Assembly (NCBI GenBank): GCA_963513935.1 | Contig: OY740768.1 | Location: forward strand, 2,676,835 to 2,740,834 | Reading direction: 5' to 3' | Length of the DNA: 64,000 nucleotides | Source: Aphrophora alni | Lineage: Eukaryota > Arthropoda > Insecta > Hemiptera > Aphrophoridae | Part shown: piece by piece, positions 23,501 through 34,449 of the stretch | Position numbering within the stretch: position 1 is the first letter of the stretch | How the letters are laid out: each line of letters starts with the position of its first letter | Translations under genes and position numbers: made by a program | Notes under the pieces: model-generated | The model's database searches: none | Told to the model about the DNA's origin: nothing | The model's input: only the letters and a program-made list of their open reading frames with translations

Positions 23501-25966
23501 AGCAATCAATCACAACACAGCGTGAATCTGTATAAATAAAGTAAGCATTATTTAAGTTAACCTAAAAATAATTTAAAACAGCTGTTGTAAATTCTCAAAC
23601 AAAACAACAAAATAAAACGTATTTGAGAATTTAAACCCTTTAATTGTGTCAAATGTAAGCAATCAATCACATCGTGAATCTGTATAAATAAAGTAAGCAT
23701 TATATAAGTTAACCTAAAAATAATTTAAAACAGCTGTTGTAAATTCTCAAACAAAACAACAAAATAAAACGTATTTGAGAATTTAAACCCTTTAATTGTG
23801 TCAAATGTAAGCAATCAATCACAACACAGCGTGAATCTGTATAAATAAAGTAAGCATTATATAAGTTAACCTAAAAATAATTTAAAACAGCTGTTGTAAA
23901 TTCTCAAACAAAACAACAAAATAAAACGTATTTGAGAATTTAAACCCTTTAATTGTGTCAAATGTAAGCAACCAATCACATCGTGAATCTGTATAAATAA
24001 AGTAAGCATTATATAAGTTAACCTAAAAATAATTTAAAACAGCTGTTGTAAATTCTCAAACAAAACAACAAAATAAAACGTATTTGAGAATTTAAACCCT
24101 TTAATTGTGTCAAATGTAAGCAATCAATCACAACACAACGTGAATCTGTATAAATAAAGTGAGCATTATATAAGTTAACCTAAAAATAATTTAAAACAGC
24201 TGTTGTAAATTCTCAAACAAAACAACAAAATAAAACGTATTTGAGAATTTAAACCCTTTAATTGTGTCAAATGTAAGCAATCAACTACAACACAACGTGA
24301 ATCTGTATAAATAAAGTAAGCATTATATAAGTTAACCTAAAAATAATTTAAAACAGCTGTTGTAAATTCTCAAACAAAACAAAAGAATAAAACATATTTG
24401 AGAATTTAAACCCTTTAATTGTGTCAAATGTAAGCAATCAATCACAACACAACGTGAATCTGTATAAATAAAGTAAGCATTATATAAGTTAACCTAAAAA
24501 TAATTTAAAACAACTGTTGTAAATTCTCAAACAAAACAACAAAATAAAACATATTTGAGAATTTAAACCCTTTAATTGTGTCAAATGTAAGCAATCAATC
24601 ACAACCCAACGTGAATCTGTATAAATAAAGTAAGCATTATATAAGTTAACCTAAAAATAATTTAAAACAGTTGTAAATTCTCAAACAAAACAACAAAATA
24701 AATTTTTTTGAGAATTTAAACCCTTTAATTGTGTCAAATGTAAGCAATCAATCACAACACAGCATGAATTTGTATAAATAAAGTAAGCACTATACAAGTT
24801 AACCTAAAAATAATTTAAAACAACTGTTGTAAATTCTCAAACAAACAAAAAAATAAATTTTTTTGAGAATTTAAACCTTTTAATTGTGTCAAATGTAAGC
24901 AATCAATCACAACACAATGCGAATCTGTATAAATAAAGCATTATATAAGTTAACTTAAAAATAATTTAAAACAGCTGTTGTAAATTCTCAAACAAAACAA
25001 CAAAATAAAACATATTTGAGAATTTAAACCCTTTAATTGTGTCAAATGTAAGCAATCAATCACAACAAAGCGTGAATCTGTATAAATAAAGTAAGCATTA
25101 TTTAAGTAAACCTAAACATAATTTAAAACAGTTGTAAATTCTCAAACAAAACAACAAAATAAAACATATTTGAGAATTTAAACCCTTTAATTGTGTCAAA
25201 TGTAAGCTAAAACTATAAGACAACGTGAATCTGTATAAATAAAGTAAGCATTATATAAGTTAACCTAAAAATAATTTTAAACAGCTGTTGTAAATTCTCA
25301 AAAAAAACACAACAAAATAAAACGTATTTGAGAATTTAAACCCTTTAATTGTGTCAAATGTAAGCAATCAATCACAACACAGTGTGAATCTGTTTAAATA
25401 AAGTGAGCATTATATAAGTTAACCTAAAAATAATTTAAAACAGTTGTTGTAAATTCTCAAACAAAACAACAAAATAAAACATATTTGAGAATTTAAACCC
25501 TTTAATTGTGTCAAATGTAAGCAATCAACCACAACACAACGTGAATCTGTATAAATAAAGTAAGCATTATATAAGTTAACCTAAAAATAATTTTAAACAG
25601 CTGTTGTAAATTCTCAAACAAAACAACAAAATAAAAAATATTTGAGAATTTAAACCCTTTAATTGTGTCAAATGTAAGCAATCAACTACAACACAACGTG
25701 AATCTGTATAAATAAAGTAAGCATTATTTAAGTTAACCTAAAAATAATTTAAAACAGCTGTTGTAAATTCTCAAACAAAACAACAAAAAAAATTTTTTTG
25801 GAGAATTTAAACCCTTTAATTGTGTCAAATGTAAGCAATCAACTACAACACAACGTGAATCTGTATAAATAAAGTAAGCATTATATAAGTTAACCTAAAA
25901 ATAATTTAAAACAGTTGTTGTAAATTCTCAAACAAAACAAAACAATAAAACGTATTTTTAGAATTT
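20577..25966. repeat. 157-bp satellite array, about 35 copies
   Basis: GTTAACCTAAAAATAA recurs from 20577 to 25889, mostly every 157 bp. A 161-bp form with an extra AAAT alternates with the 157-bp form around 20884-21677 and 22449-23085, creating a 318-bp higher-order unit. Deleted forms of 149-153 bp occur elsewhere. Every monomer carries the palindrome AACAGCTGTT and an 11-bp inverted repeat, AAATTCTCAAA then TTTGAGAATTT about 22 bp later, predicting a hairpin. Monomers at the right edge are most diverged, as expected under unequal crossing over. The array lies inside a probable host intron. Confidence 0.95.
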
Positions 25967-26940
25967 ATAACGGATCCCTCAAATTATTTTTGTTGTGAAA
26001 CTTGTTATTTATTCATAACTGGGATGTTTATTTAAGTAATAAATTTATTACGAAATAATTGTTTCGAAGGAAAATGAATAATTTTCAGGAAATGTTCAGG
26101 TGGTAACACTGTTTAATTTGACACCTCAATCGTTAAAAATCTGCCTTGTAGTATAGAAATACGCGACTGTTACAGAAACTCCTCAGTGAATTAAATGTAT
26201 GAAGATCCTAGTACTATAAACTTCTGACTGTTGTAGTTAATTACCAAGAAATTAAAAATTAATTTTCAATCGCTCATTACATTTCCAATACTTTACTTTA
26301 AAAATGAGGTTAAAATCCTGTTCAAATTAGTTTCTCTCATTCATTTTGATTATCGTTAATAATTTAAAAAATATTCAACGTTAAAAATTTTAACGGCCTC
26401 CTTTTTAAAAATGTGAATTAAATAAAAGCTGTATTTGTATTTTAGTACGAGATATGTAATAATAGTGAATTAACTACAAACATTATTTTTTTAAATATTT
26501 TATTCTTTTTTAGTATTAATAAAAGTTCTTTACGTCTTAATTGTATTTTGTATTTCAATATTGGTACACATGAATATTTTTTGAATTGTTTCAATTAAAA
26601 ACATAAGAACAAAAATAACTTAAATTTATTGTGTGTACCCAGTTGGTTTCTAACTCACGTAATTCTGCTGATTGATCAGAGAGCGTGACTAAACCCTATG
26701 CCACAAAGACACACTGAAGATGTTTTATAAAATTAATTTTATCTTGTATCAATAATTACATAAGATAAATTGCCTTATCATCTTTGGTTAATTCGAATCC
26801 TTTTGTTTGAAACACTGCAGCACTGTTTTGCTGTTCAACATCAGCTTCTTTTTAAACTTTACCATTTAAAACTAACACTGATGTCAGTGGAGAACTAAGT
26901 GTACAGGATAGATGCTTGTTGTGCTTGCCACATCCGGCGG
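25967..26940. other. AT-rich DNA after the satellite
   Basis: No exon or transposon recognised. A weak tRNA-like word pattern on the minus strand near 26650-26720 is too degenerate to call. Confidence 0.4.
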
Positions 26941-26945
26941 ATAAC

Positions 26946-27118
26946 TTAGTTTAGGATGCTGATAAGATGTGATTCATCCTTCTGATTCTCGTCCCAATCT
27001 TCATGCATTAAATCCAAGTATTTCCTACCTGTGTTTTTATGATCGACTTTCTTTTTTGGACAACCATAGTTTGGGGTATTTTTTACAAACATATTCCGGT
27101 TAAGTGTAGTGTATCGTT
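26946..27118 (-). pseudogene. Possible coding fragment of unknown family
   Basis: The minus strand has a 56-codon open stretch ending in a stop at 26946, including PNYGCPKKKVDHK and KYLDLMHEDWDENQ. Its composition is protein-like rather than AT-random. There is no start codon context or clear splice acceptor, so it could be a terminal exon, a retrotransposon gag scrap or chance. A link to the minus-strand exon at 48056 is conceivable but unsupported. Confidence 0.3.
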
Positions 27119-27139
27119 AAAAAATGTCAATCTCTGATC

Positions 27140-27600
27140 TTTGAGTGATCCGTCGCTGTTTTCGTATTTTACTTAAGCAAGATAGGGGGCAAAAAATTAA
27201 GATAAAATAATGAAGTTTGGTATAGAGGACTATAGTGGGCGAATATAGAACCCTATTGGAATTCAAAAAATCAAATTAAAATGTCAAAATAGTGGCCATT
27301 TTAAACAATCATGTCTTGTGGATATTAACATATTAAATAAAAAATGTGCAGATTTCAATTCCACATATAATGGTGTCAACCCCACATCTCTACAACTACA
27401 AATAGCAAAGTTATTGTCAAAAATGTAATTTCGATCAATGACCTCCCAAGAAAATCTTACCCTATTGTATAAGACCTCTTGGATCTGTACAAGATGAGGA
27501 CCTCTACTGAAATAGTGGCATCCGGAAGGTTTCCTAACATAACCTAACTTTAAATAATTTATGAATATACACTTTTTTATTCTGGAACCCAATATAAATT
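27140..27600 (+). repeat. Dispersed repeat family R3, partial copy
   Basis: Carries the R3 series gaaccctattgga, cagatttcaattcc, tagcaaagttattgt, aaaaatgtaattt and tgacctcccaagaaaat in the same order as the long copies near 53-56 kb. Confidence 0.65.
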
Positions 27601-28330
27601 GATGTCTTTCCAGATGGTGTCAAACTTGTTACAACGGCGGGACATGAATTCACATAACTAAGAATCTAACCAATCTCTTCTGGTTCCACATTTATTCTGT
27701 TCCTGGTAAAATACTGTCCACATTATACACTAACAACGTTTCAGCTGTTCTGTCAAGTCAGGTTCTGACTGTTCTATATCAACAGATAATTGTTTACAAG
27801 TGGCGGTCCTCTTGCCTCTTGATCTATTAGGTAATAAATACATTTAGACTATTTGTTTGTACATTGTATGATGGCGCTGGGTAGGGCCATTATGGTCAAA
27901 ACTTTTAGGTTCACAGAAATACTTTTTTCTCTGATCACTACCAAACTTTGGACATATTATTTAATTTCTTTTTTTTTTGGACACTAACAAATTTTGATAT
28001 GAAACATTTCAAATATATCGGGGAAATGTTCTTAGATCTAAAATGGGTTTTCTTCAATTATTATAAGGGATTAACACTCTAAGACCCCCCCCCCCCAAGT
28101 AATTATTATCAAACTGTGGTTATATCATTAAACAAGAGATCTAGGAAAAAACATGGATTTTATTGGTCTAGAAATATAGGAAAATTTGGCACTTATCAAA
28201 AAACTGCTTTCACCATTGTTTTTCTTTTTAAAATTTACGTGCATCACGTGTCCATTTTTTTATTTGAAAAAATAAAGTTTGATTCTTACTGACGGATCCA
28301 AGATGGAGGACAAAAATTTAAAACCTAAAA
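27601..28330. other. Non-coding stretch
   Basis: AT-rich, with a C homopolymer near 28086. No gene or element recognised. Confidence 0.4.
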
Positions 28331-28339
28331 AAAAAAACA

Positions 28340-28450
28340 TATGACGTACAATAAAACCAAAGATATCTTCCTTATCTGAAGGAACTAAAAGTAGTAAATT
28401 TTGTGTGAAACTGCAAATTAATTATTCACTAAATATCACCACATAACTAC
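28340..28450 (+). repeat. Dispersed repeat family R2, copy 2
   Basis: Shares atatcttccttatctgaagg and agtagtaaattttgtgt with 18500-18640, and is followed by the same attattcactaaatatc-type words. Confidence 0.6.
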
Positions 28451-29193
28451 GTAGACCCGCATTTGTTTTTGCCTCCAAGTATCTCTAAATTATGCAATTT
28501 AAACCCTTTTGCATATTTAAAAATCATTCTTTATATTTTAACAATTAAATATTGACGATCGCCATTTTTTAATCATACAAAATAAACTCATTGTTTTTGG
28601 TAGCCTACACTTTTTAACGGTAACATAAAAAAAAGAATCAGTAAACCAAATATAAAGTATCTTGTACATTTTCAAATTTAATGTTTTTGTAAAGGATAGT
28701 ATTTTCGGACGCTGTTTTTGAATTTTTCTCTTTATTTTTACGTAAAACACTCTCTCACAATTACAGTTGACGGTGTCAAGTAAACTCTGTTACAAGATAG
28801 ATATGCCGATAAATTCATTGCCATGGGTTGTTAAATCTGAATAAGTTATAAGGCTGTTGCATCTTGTTTATTTCAAGAAGGCACTGTGACGCACGTTATT
28901 GCAGTCTTGTGCCAACGAATTTATCCATAGTTTAAGATGCAAAACCTTTCAATAGAATTATTACTGGAAATACACAACTTAATACTTCCTCACACAGGGT
29001 CATGTTATTAGTTGTAGGTTAAACGGTTAAAATCCAGCACTGTGGGTTTAAAGTCGTGTAAGGTGGTAATATGTTAATTGGCGGAAGCAAGGATGCGCTG
29101 ATGATTTGATCTGTTCCTTTTGTAGGTCATGAACCTCTTAATAACAGACAAACAGGTAGAGCAATGATTAGGACCGGGTCCAAGAAAAAGCAC

Positions 29194-29275
29194 TTAGATA
29201 AGTAGAAAGGATGTGAATTGTAGACATTAAAGATTAGATAAGTAGAAAGGATGTGAATTGTAGACATTAAAGATT
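29194..29275 (+). repeat. 40-bp tandem duplication
   Basis: The segment from ttagataagtagaaagg through tgaattgtagacattaaaga is present twice with a period of 40 bp and no differences that I could see. It is a simple local duplication. Confidence 0.85.
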
Positions 29276-29419
29276 ATCCTGATCAGATTTGCTATTTTCG
29301 CTCAATCTAAATCAATCAATTCTTACCCCCTGCTTGGAATGTGAAAAGTTCACGTTTAATGCCCAAACTATTATTATGGCGTTAAACTTTCCCTACACTA
29401 CATATGTGAGATTTGATTT

Positions 29420-30170
29420 CCTACTTTGCATGTCAGACACTTCTGCCCACACGAACGCCTTGTTCTAACATTCATTTCTCCTCTCATACCTCAGTACAGC
29501 TTTAGAAGAGAACATTCCACACCGCTTCAACTCGTCATCAGTCTAGTCGATGGCATCCACAATCCCACAGTCAGTGCGTCACCTAGGCTTGGTCAACTGT
29601 TGCGCTCCTCAACTCCTTTCTGTAAGATCGTCATTTTCAAATAAGCGTCCAAGGTTCTGTGCTTGGTACTCTTCTATACCTAATGACATTCCCAACCTTC
29701 CTCGCATGGACGGCGAAATCTTCCACTAGTGTCAATATGGCAGGACTTACTCTCCAAAAACAGCTACATCTTTATACTTTCTGGTTCCGAAAGTGACGAA
29801 AAGCCATCAATACTGAAAAATCAAAAGCAATCCAAGCCAAGTTGCACCACCACAATGTCGCCTGTCAGTTAAATATATGGTTAAATATATGGGATTAACT
29901 CTGGACACCACGCTTACGATATACTACACGAATTGGTCAGGCAACAGGCCTGAGATTAAAACTTTACCCTGTGCTGAACCAGCCCAGCCCGTTAATCCTG
30001 CGAACGAAACTCCTCCTCTCCATTATGGTCATATGTCCGGCTATGACTTATGCAGCTCCAGCCTACTGTCAAGTTGGCATAGAAGCTTTTCACTCCAAGA
30101 CCTTCCGCCACATCAGCAGCTTACGAACGACGTAATCGGGATTTTGCCTGACATTACAACTATATCGGAC
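29420..30170 (+). pseudogene. Degraded jockey-like LINE reverse transcriptase
   Basis: Broken reading frames spell familiar jockey-clade pieces in the right order. These are IPQYSF-RREHSTPLQLV (~29490), IPNDIPNLPRMDGE (~29680), MAGLTLQKQLHLYTFWFRKW (~29736) and VKYMGLTLDTTLT (~29880). YPVLNQPSPLILRTKLLL (~29965) and MTYAAPAY (~30045) follow. Several frameshifts separate them, so the copy is dead. A long CT microsatellite directly follows. Confidence 0.75.
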
Positions 30171-30173
30171 TCT

Positions 30174-30302
<129 letters not shown>

Positions 30303-30339
30303 AAACTATTTACCAAGGCTACATCCTCACGTTTCTAAC

Positions 30340-31439
30340 ATGTACAAAACATCAACTGCGACGAAAAACAGCCGGAATTCAAAATAAAAAGACCCAGAAC
30401 GCTAATAATTGATCTCCTAGCATAACCCAATGTAGATCCCAATCCCGACCAACCCTAAACGTAAATTCAACAGTACGGTTTAAGAAGCGTCCTCTTGAAA
30501 ACGCATCATACTAACGTTAAGTGAATTTTCCAGACACTGTGAAACATAGGGGAAAGAATCTCAACTCAAGTTAGGACCCAAAATCTAAAGATTAAATATT
30601 TCTTTAGTAGTACCGTAACTACAAAAATTAGTTCACATCCCAGTTGAGTGATCATAATGTGTGAGTCATTGTTATTATTATTAGATGACTTATAAGCGAT
30701 TTATGATTTCATTGCCAGAATGTATTTTTAGTTCAAAGAAGTACGACTTTTGTAAAGAAACTGATTTAAAGTGCAACAATATTAAAATCAAAGATGGGAG
30801 CAGCAGTTGTGGGTGTCTACAATATGTTTGTGTTTGTATGTACATGTATTGCAGTGAGAAATGCTTTTAGTCAATTAAATAAACCTAGCGGTCGATGTAT
30901 ACTTGTACATCCGGGATTATATTTCTGGAAGAGATGTTTAAGGTGGTAGAAATTAGAGCAGGCCGGATTTATCTCTTGCAGTACAGTAATAATTTATAAA
31001 GGTGTTTTAGTGCACCGGTAATAGATGAGAAAACAAGTAGGCTTGGTGCTATGTGACTGTTTTTATATAGAAGTAAGGTCTGGTTTGCCAGTAGTATGTA
31101 CTACAGCATATGTCTAGTTGGGAGAGCAACAGTTGATTAAACAACGATATAAACATAAATACAGACTGTGTCAAAAAAGTATACATTATTTAAAATCATT
31201 TAATAAAAATAACTTTTTTTCAAAACATGGTAGAACGATTTTGATAAAACTTTTCTTTAGTGTATACCTTACGTACGGTTCCAAAAGTACGGTAATAATA
31301 AAACTCAGATCACGTGACTTAATGGTTGTTGCTAGGAAACGAACATAAATAGAAATGGCAAAACCAAATCAGCTGATAGTTAAAACATCTGTTTTTATTG
31401 ATGTAACTCATTAAACCACGCCCCTTTAGTTTTGTATAA
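30340..31439. other. Non-coding stretch
   Basis: Two short frames (30685-30870, 31118-31348) have no recognisable homology. Nothing else was identified. Confidence 0.4.
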
Positions 31440-31580
31440 TTTTGGATTTTGGCATAGTGCTAGGTTAGTTATAGTTTAGTTATTGTAGCTCATTTATCAA
31501 CTGAGGATGGCGACTTAGTCGTTGAAACGCGTTTGATTAAGTAAACGTAATTTTTGTGAGAACTTGTGTTCGTGTTTTAT
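31440..31580 (+). repeat. Diverged copy of hammerhead-bearing family H1
   Basis: The hammerhead-like core lies at 31495-31539: CTGAGGA (31501-31507), stem II pairs GGCGAC with GTCGTT, then GAAAC (31524-31528), a 2-nt loop and GTT. Stem I is only partly complementary here. Downstream, tttttgtgagaacttgtgttc matches the other H1 copies. Probably inactive. Confidence 0.55.
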
Positions 31581-31639
31581 TCTACCTAATATTATCTCGT
31601 CATTTATTGTTGTCATTTCTGTTTTTTATTCCGTAATGA

Positions 31640-31960
31640 ACGTGGTTAAAATTCAGTTGTCTTTTTACCAATGTAAGTGGGTTTTGAAGTGTTATTGGAA
31701 GACTGGGAATATTAAAGACGTTCAAAAAGTTGGGAAATTGAATGTGGAACACCAACCCCCAACTAGAAAAACATTACAAGAATTCATGACAAAGGACGGT
31801 CTGTACGACAAAAATTCAATGAGTAATGAAAATGTCACCTTTGTAATGGAGACCTTTGCGTATGATCCTCAAAGAAATCTCTCAGGCAATGTATTCGTGA
31901 AATTAGTAATAAAAAAGACATTGTTCATAGACCAGTGGGGACCATCCATCCAGTAAAGAC
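31640..31960 (+). pseudogene. Mariner-like transposase N-terminal relic
   Basis: The frame reads a degraded helix-turn-helix region of the mariner type: KCYWKTGNIKDVQ, PPTRKTLQEF, SNENVTFVMETFAYDPQRNL and a following LFIDQWGP. Pairs such as the KTGNI and DPxRSL-like motifs occur in insect mariner-family transposases. The catalytic half is absent. It is joined on its left to an H1 repeat. Confidence 0.6.
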
Positions 31961-32074
31961 AATCTAGACAGGAGAGTAGAGTTTTGTGAATACTATCAAG
32001 ACAAGTGAAAAACAAATGAAGATTTAATTTTCATTACTGTTGAGACCGATGGTTCTTGGTGGAATTCCATGTTT

Positions 32075-32153
32075 AAAGATAATAAAACACAATTATTTAT
32101 TTTGTAATTAAAAGTGGATATTACAAAATAAATAATTGTGTTTTATTATCTTT
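32075..32153. repeat. Perfect 34-bp inverted repeat with 11-nt loop
   Basis: Positions 32075-32108 and 32120-32153 are exact reverse complements, starting AAAGATAATAAAACAC. Transcripts would form a long hairpin. The flanking words gaccgatggttcttgg and gaattccatg recur near 63704-63735, so the hairpin probably arose within a dispersed repeat. Confidence 0.95.
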
Positions 32154-32261
32154 GAAGGTTTTAATTGTTTGGTCGGATAAGCCCACTTATGGGACATTGA
32201 TTTTAACGCTTATACGGTTTTTTACACCAAGCTAGTGTTATTAATTAATTAGTATTTACAG

Positions 32262-32350
32262 TGAAAAATATACGACCTAGATATGGAATTGAACCCAGGA
32301 CCTTTGGTTTTACACGACAATGCTCTACCAAAGGCTGCAAGTTGAATACA
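32262..32350 (-). repeat. tRNA-derived SINE fragment
   Basis: On the minus strand a pol III A box (TGGTAGAGCATTG) and B box (GGTTCAATTCC) are separated by about 30 bp, as in tRNA-derived SINEs. The acceptor stem and anticodon arm do not fold convincingly, so it is not a functional tRNA gene. A related B-box block is at 63545-63610. Confidence 0.6.
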
Positions 32351-32429
32351 AATATAGTTGTGTCAATTTATGGTGGTCTCACAGTAAATAATTAACTACA
32401 TAGAAAGGTTTTAATTAAATTTGGGGGTG

Positions 32430-32582
32430 AGAAGTAGATATCTTTCAGTAATTCAAGTTTTGAAAAAAAAAACCTCTCGGTCATCATCACTATATATAAA
32501 GATAAAATGAAAACCTCTAGCCCACAAAAACTAATTGGTCCAGATAGACCTGAAGTAAATATGAAAGAGGGGAATCTAACCC
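32430..32582 (-). repeat. Dispersed repeat family R1, copy 4 (truncated by insertion)
   Basis: Contains aaacctctcggtcatcatcac and, near its right end, tgaaagagggga in the order of inverted R1 copy 3. It stops where the Harbinger-like element begins. Confidence 0.55.
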
Positions 32583-32585
32583 TGA

Positions 32586-33444
32586 GGGCCGGAACACACT
32601 TGGCGTTTTTTACCAATCGGATTTTTTACCGCCGCCGCTCTAAAATAATCTAGCGATTACACATTGGGCGGTAAACATTACCGACGCCACATCAGTCGAT
32701 CACAGATCTGACACCGTGCAGCATGAGTCTATTTCATTGTCGTTTTGTTATATTATAAATAGTGTTGTGTATAACATGAATAGAGAACAACTTCTTGCAT
32801 TATTGTTATTTCGTCGTCGATTGAAGAGGAAGCGAAAAAAATAGACTTATTTGGGTTCATCCGATTAATAAAAGGAGAGAGGAAGTTGGAGCCTTCTACA
32901 CTTTGTTTCCTGATTTAAGAAACGACGAAGAAAAGTTTTCAATTATTTTAGGATGTCAATCTCGTCATTCGACGAACTGCACAACCTGCTGAAAAATCAT
33001 ATTCAACGGAAAAATACTAGACTGAGGAATTGTATTCAATAAGGTAAGTAAAATTGAGAGTAGGTTAGGTTGTCCCACAGCACAGGCCTTTCTTGAACGA
33101 AATGAATTAGTAATTTATTGTCGATTATAACTTCCTTCGGTCATGATAAAATAACACCACTACACCACTCACAATGCAAACACAACAGCGGTCGGCGGCA
33201 GACTAGACGACGAGTGTGTAACCGTTCATTTAGTCACGTAGGCCACCATTTCGGCGGAGTCGGTAAAAAAACCGACGAAAGTAGTGGCAGTGGGCGCTGC
33301 ACTGCTGCCGTCGGCGTTAAATAATCCGATAGTTTATTTTACCGCCCAATGTGTACGTCGCAATACCATCCTATGCGCCTCTACTGGTACGGCGGCGGCG
33401 GTAAAAAATCCGATTGGTAAAAAACGCCAAGTGTGTTCCGGCCC
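32586..33444. mobile_element. PIF/Harbinger deletion derivative
   Basis: The termini are long inverted repeats beginning GGGCCGGAACACACTTGGCG and continuing through accaatcggattttttaccg, typical of Harbinger ends. Flanking trinucleotides are TGA at the left and TTA at the right, close to the TWA target of this superfamily. Inside, from 32776, a frameshifted frame spells pieces of a Harbinger nuclease N-terminus: MNREQLLALLLFRRR, WVHPINKR, YTLFPDLRNDEEKF and FDELHNLLKNHIQRKN. The catalytic part is deleted. It is inserted in an R1 repeat. Confidence 0.75.
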
Positions 33445-33454
33445 TTACGTGGGA

Positions 33455-34449
33455 AAAGTTGTGGATACCTTGAGTAGAGAACATTCTGTTCAATAAATGC
33501 TATTCCGAGGTTATGTTTGTTAATAGGATATACTTGTCCACATGTGTCGACACTTCCTGGTTGCTACTGCTCCCACAGCAAGGAACACAGATGTGTCATT
33601 AGGTCACAACAGTCATTGCTTTTATTACTTTCTCACACTAAACGTTGTACAGAGAAAGATTTGTAATTGTGTAAAATAAATAACCTCGCTTGTTTTAGTC
33701 AAAATTTGAGGATATACATTCCAAAAAAAAAAACAATAATTTGTTTCTTAGAAAATCGGGTTTTTTTTTTAATTCACCAACGCCAAGTTTACGGACAATT
33801 CTGAAATTATAGTTATAGTAGATCAGATTGTGAATACAGTATTAATTTTTAAAGGAGAAATTATTAGATATTTTTTAGTCCCTTTTAAAAACGTGTTAAT
33901 TTAAAAAAAAAATTAAAATATTTATTGGTTTTGTATTTAGGAGCATTTTCTGCTCTTAGATTTGCTATGATGACCTCGATGGTATTCAACCACAAAAAAC
34001 ACATTTTATTGTATAAATAGTACCAAACATTCCGAGGATTTCTTGGAAGAAGTTTGGCATTCGCTCATCGCCTTGCACTGGGCCAAGCGCTTTGCAATAA
34101 TTCTCGCCGTCAACTAAAACGGCTCTGGTGTAATTTACTAATTTTTCATTTCTGCTCTAAAATATAACCTCATTATTAATTCATGTCTGTCTTGTTGCAA
34201 TGATCAAAACGCTAAACCAACCATTTTACCACACTTTTAATAGTTTTCTCAATCTTAAACCAACTTTAATTTGGATTAGTTGGGAGACACAACCTGTACA
34301 TAAGAAAACTAATGTGTAACGAGAGACCTGCTACTAACCGTTGAGAGTTAGAAGGGAAATAGCGGAAGTTACAGAATCACATTTTGCAATTAAGGCCCGC
34401 GATATATCTAACCTGAATTCTTCTTGATATATCAGTTTTAGAGGGGTTT
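33455..34449. other. Non-coding stretch
   Basis: AT-rich sequence without recognisable gene or element. Confidence 0.4.

Noticed and set aside
33118..33496. 68- and 70-codon frames
   Set aside because: They lie in the right arm of the Harbinger derivative and reflect its GC-rich terminal repeat.
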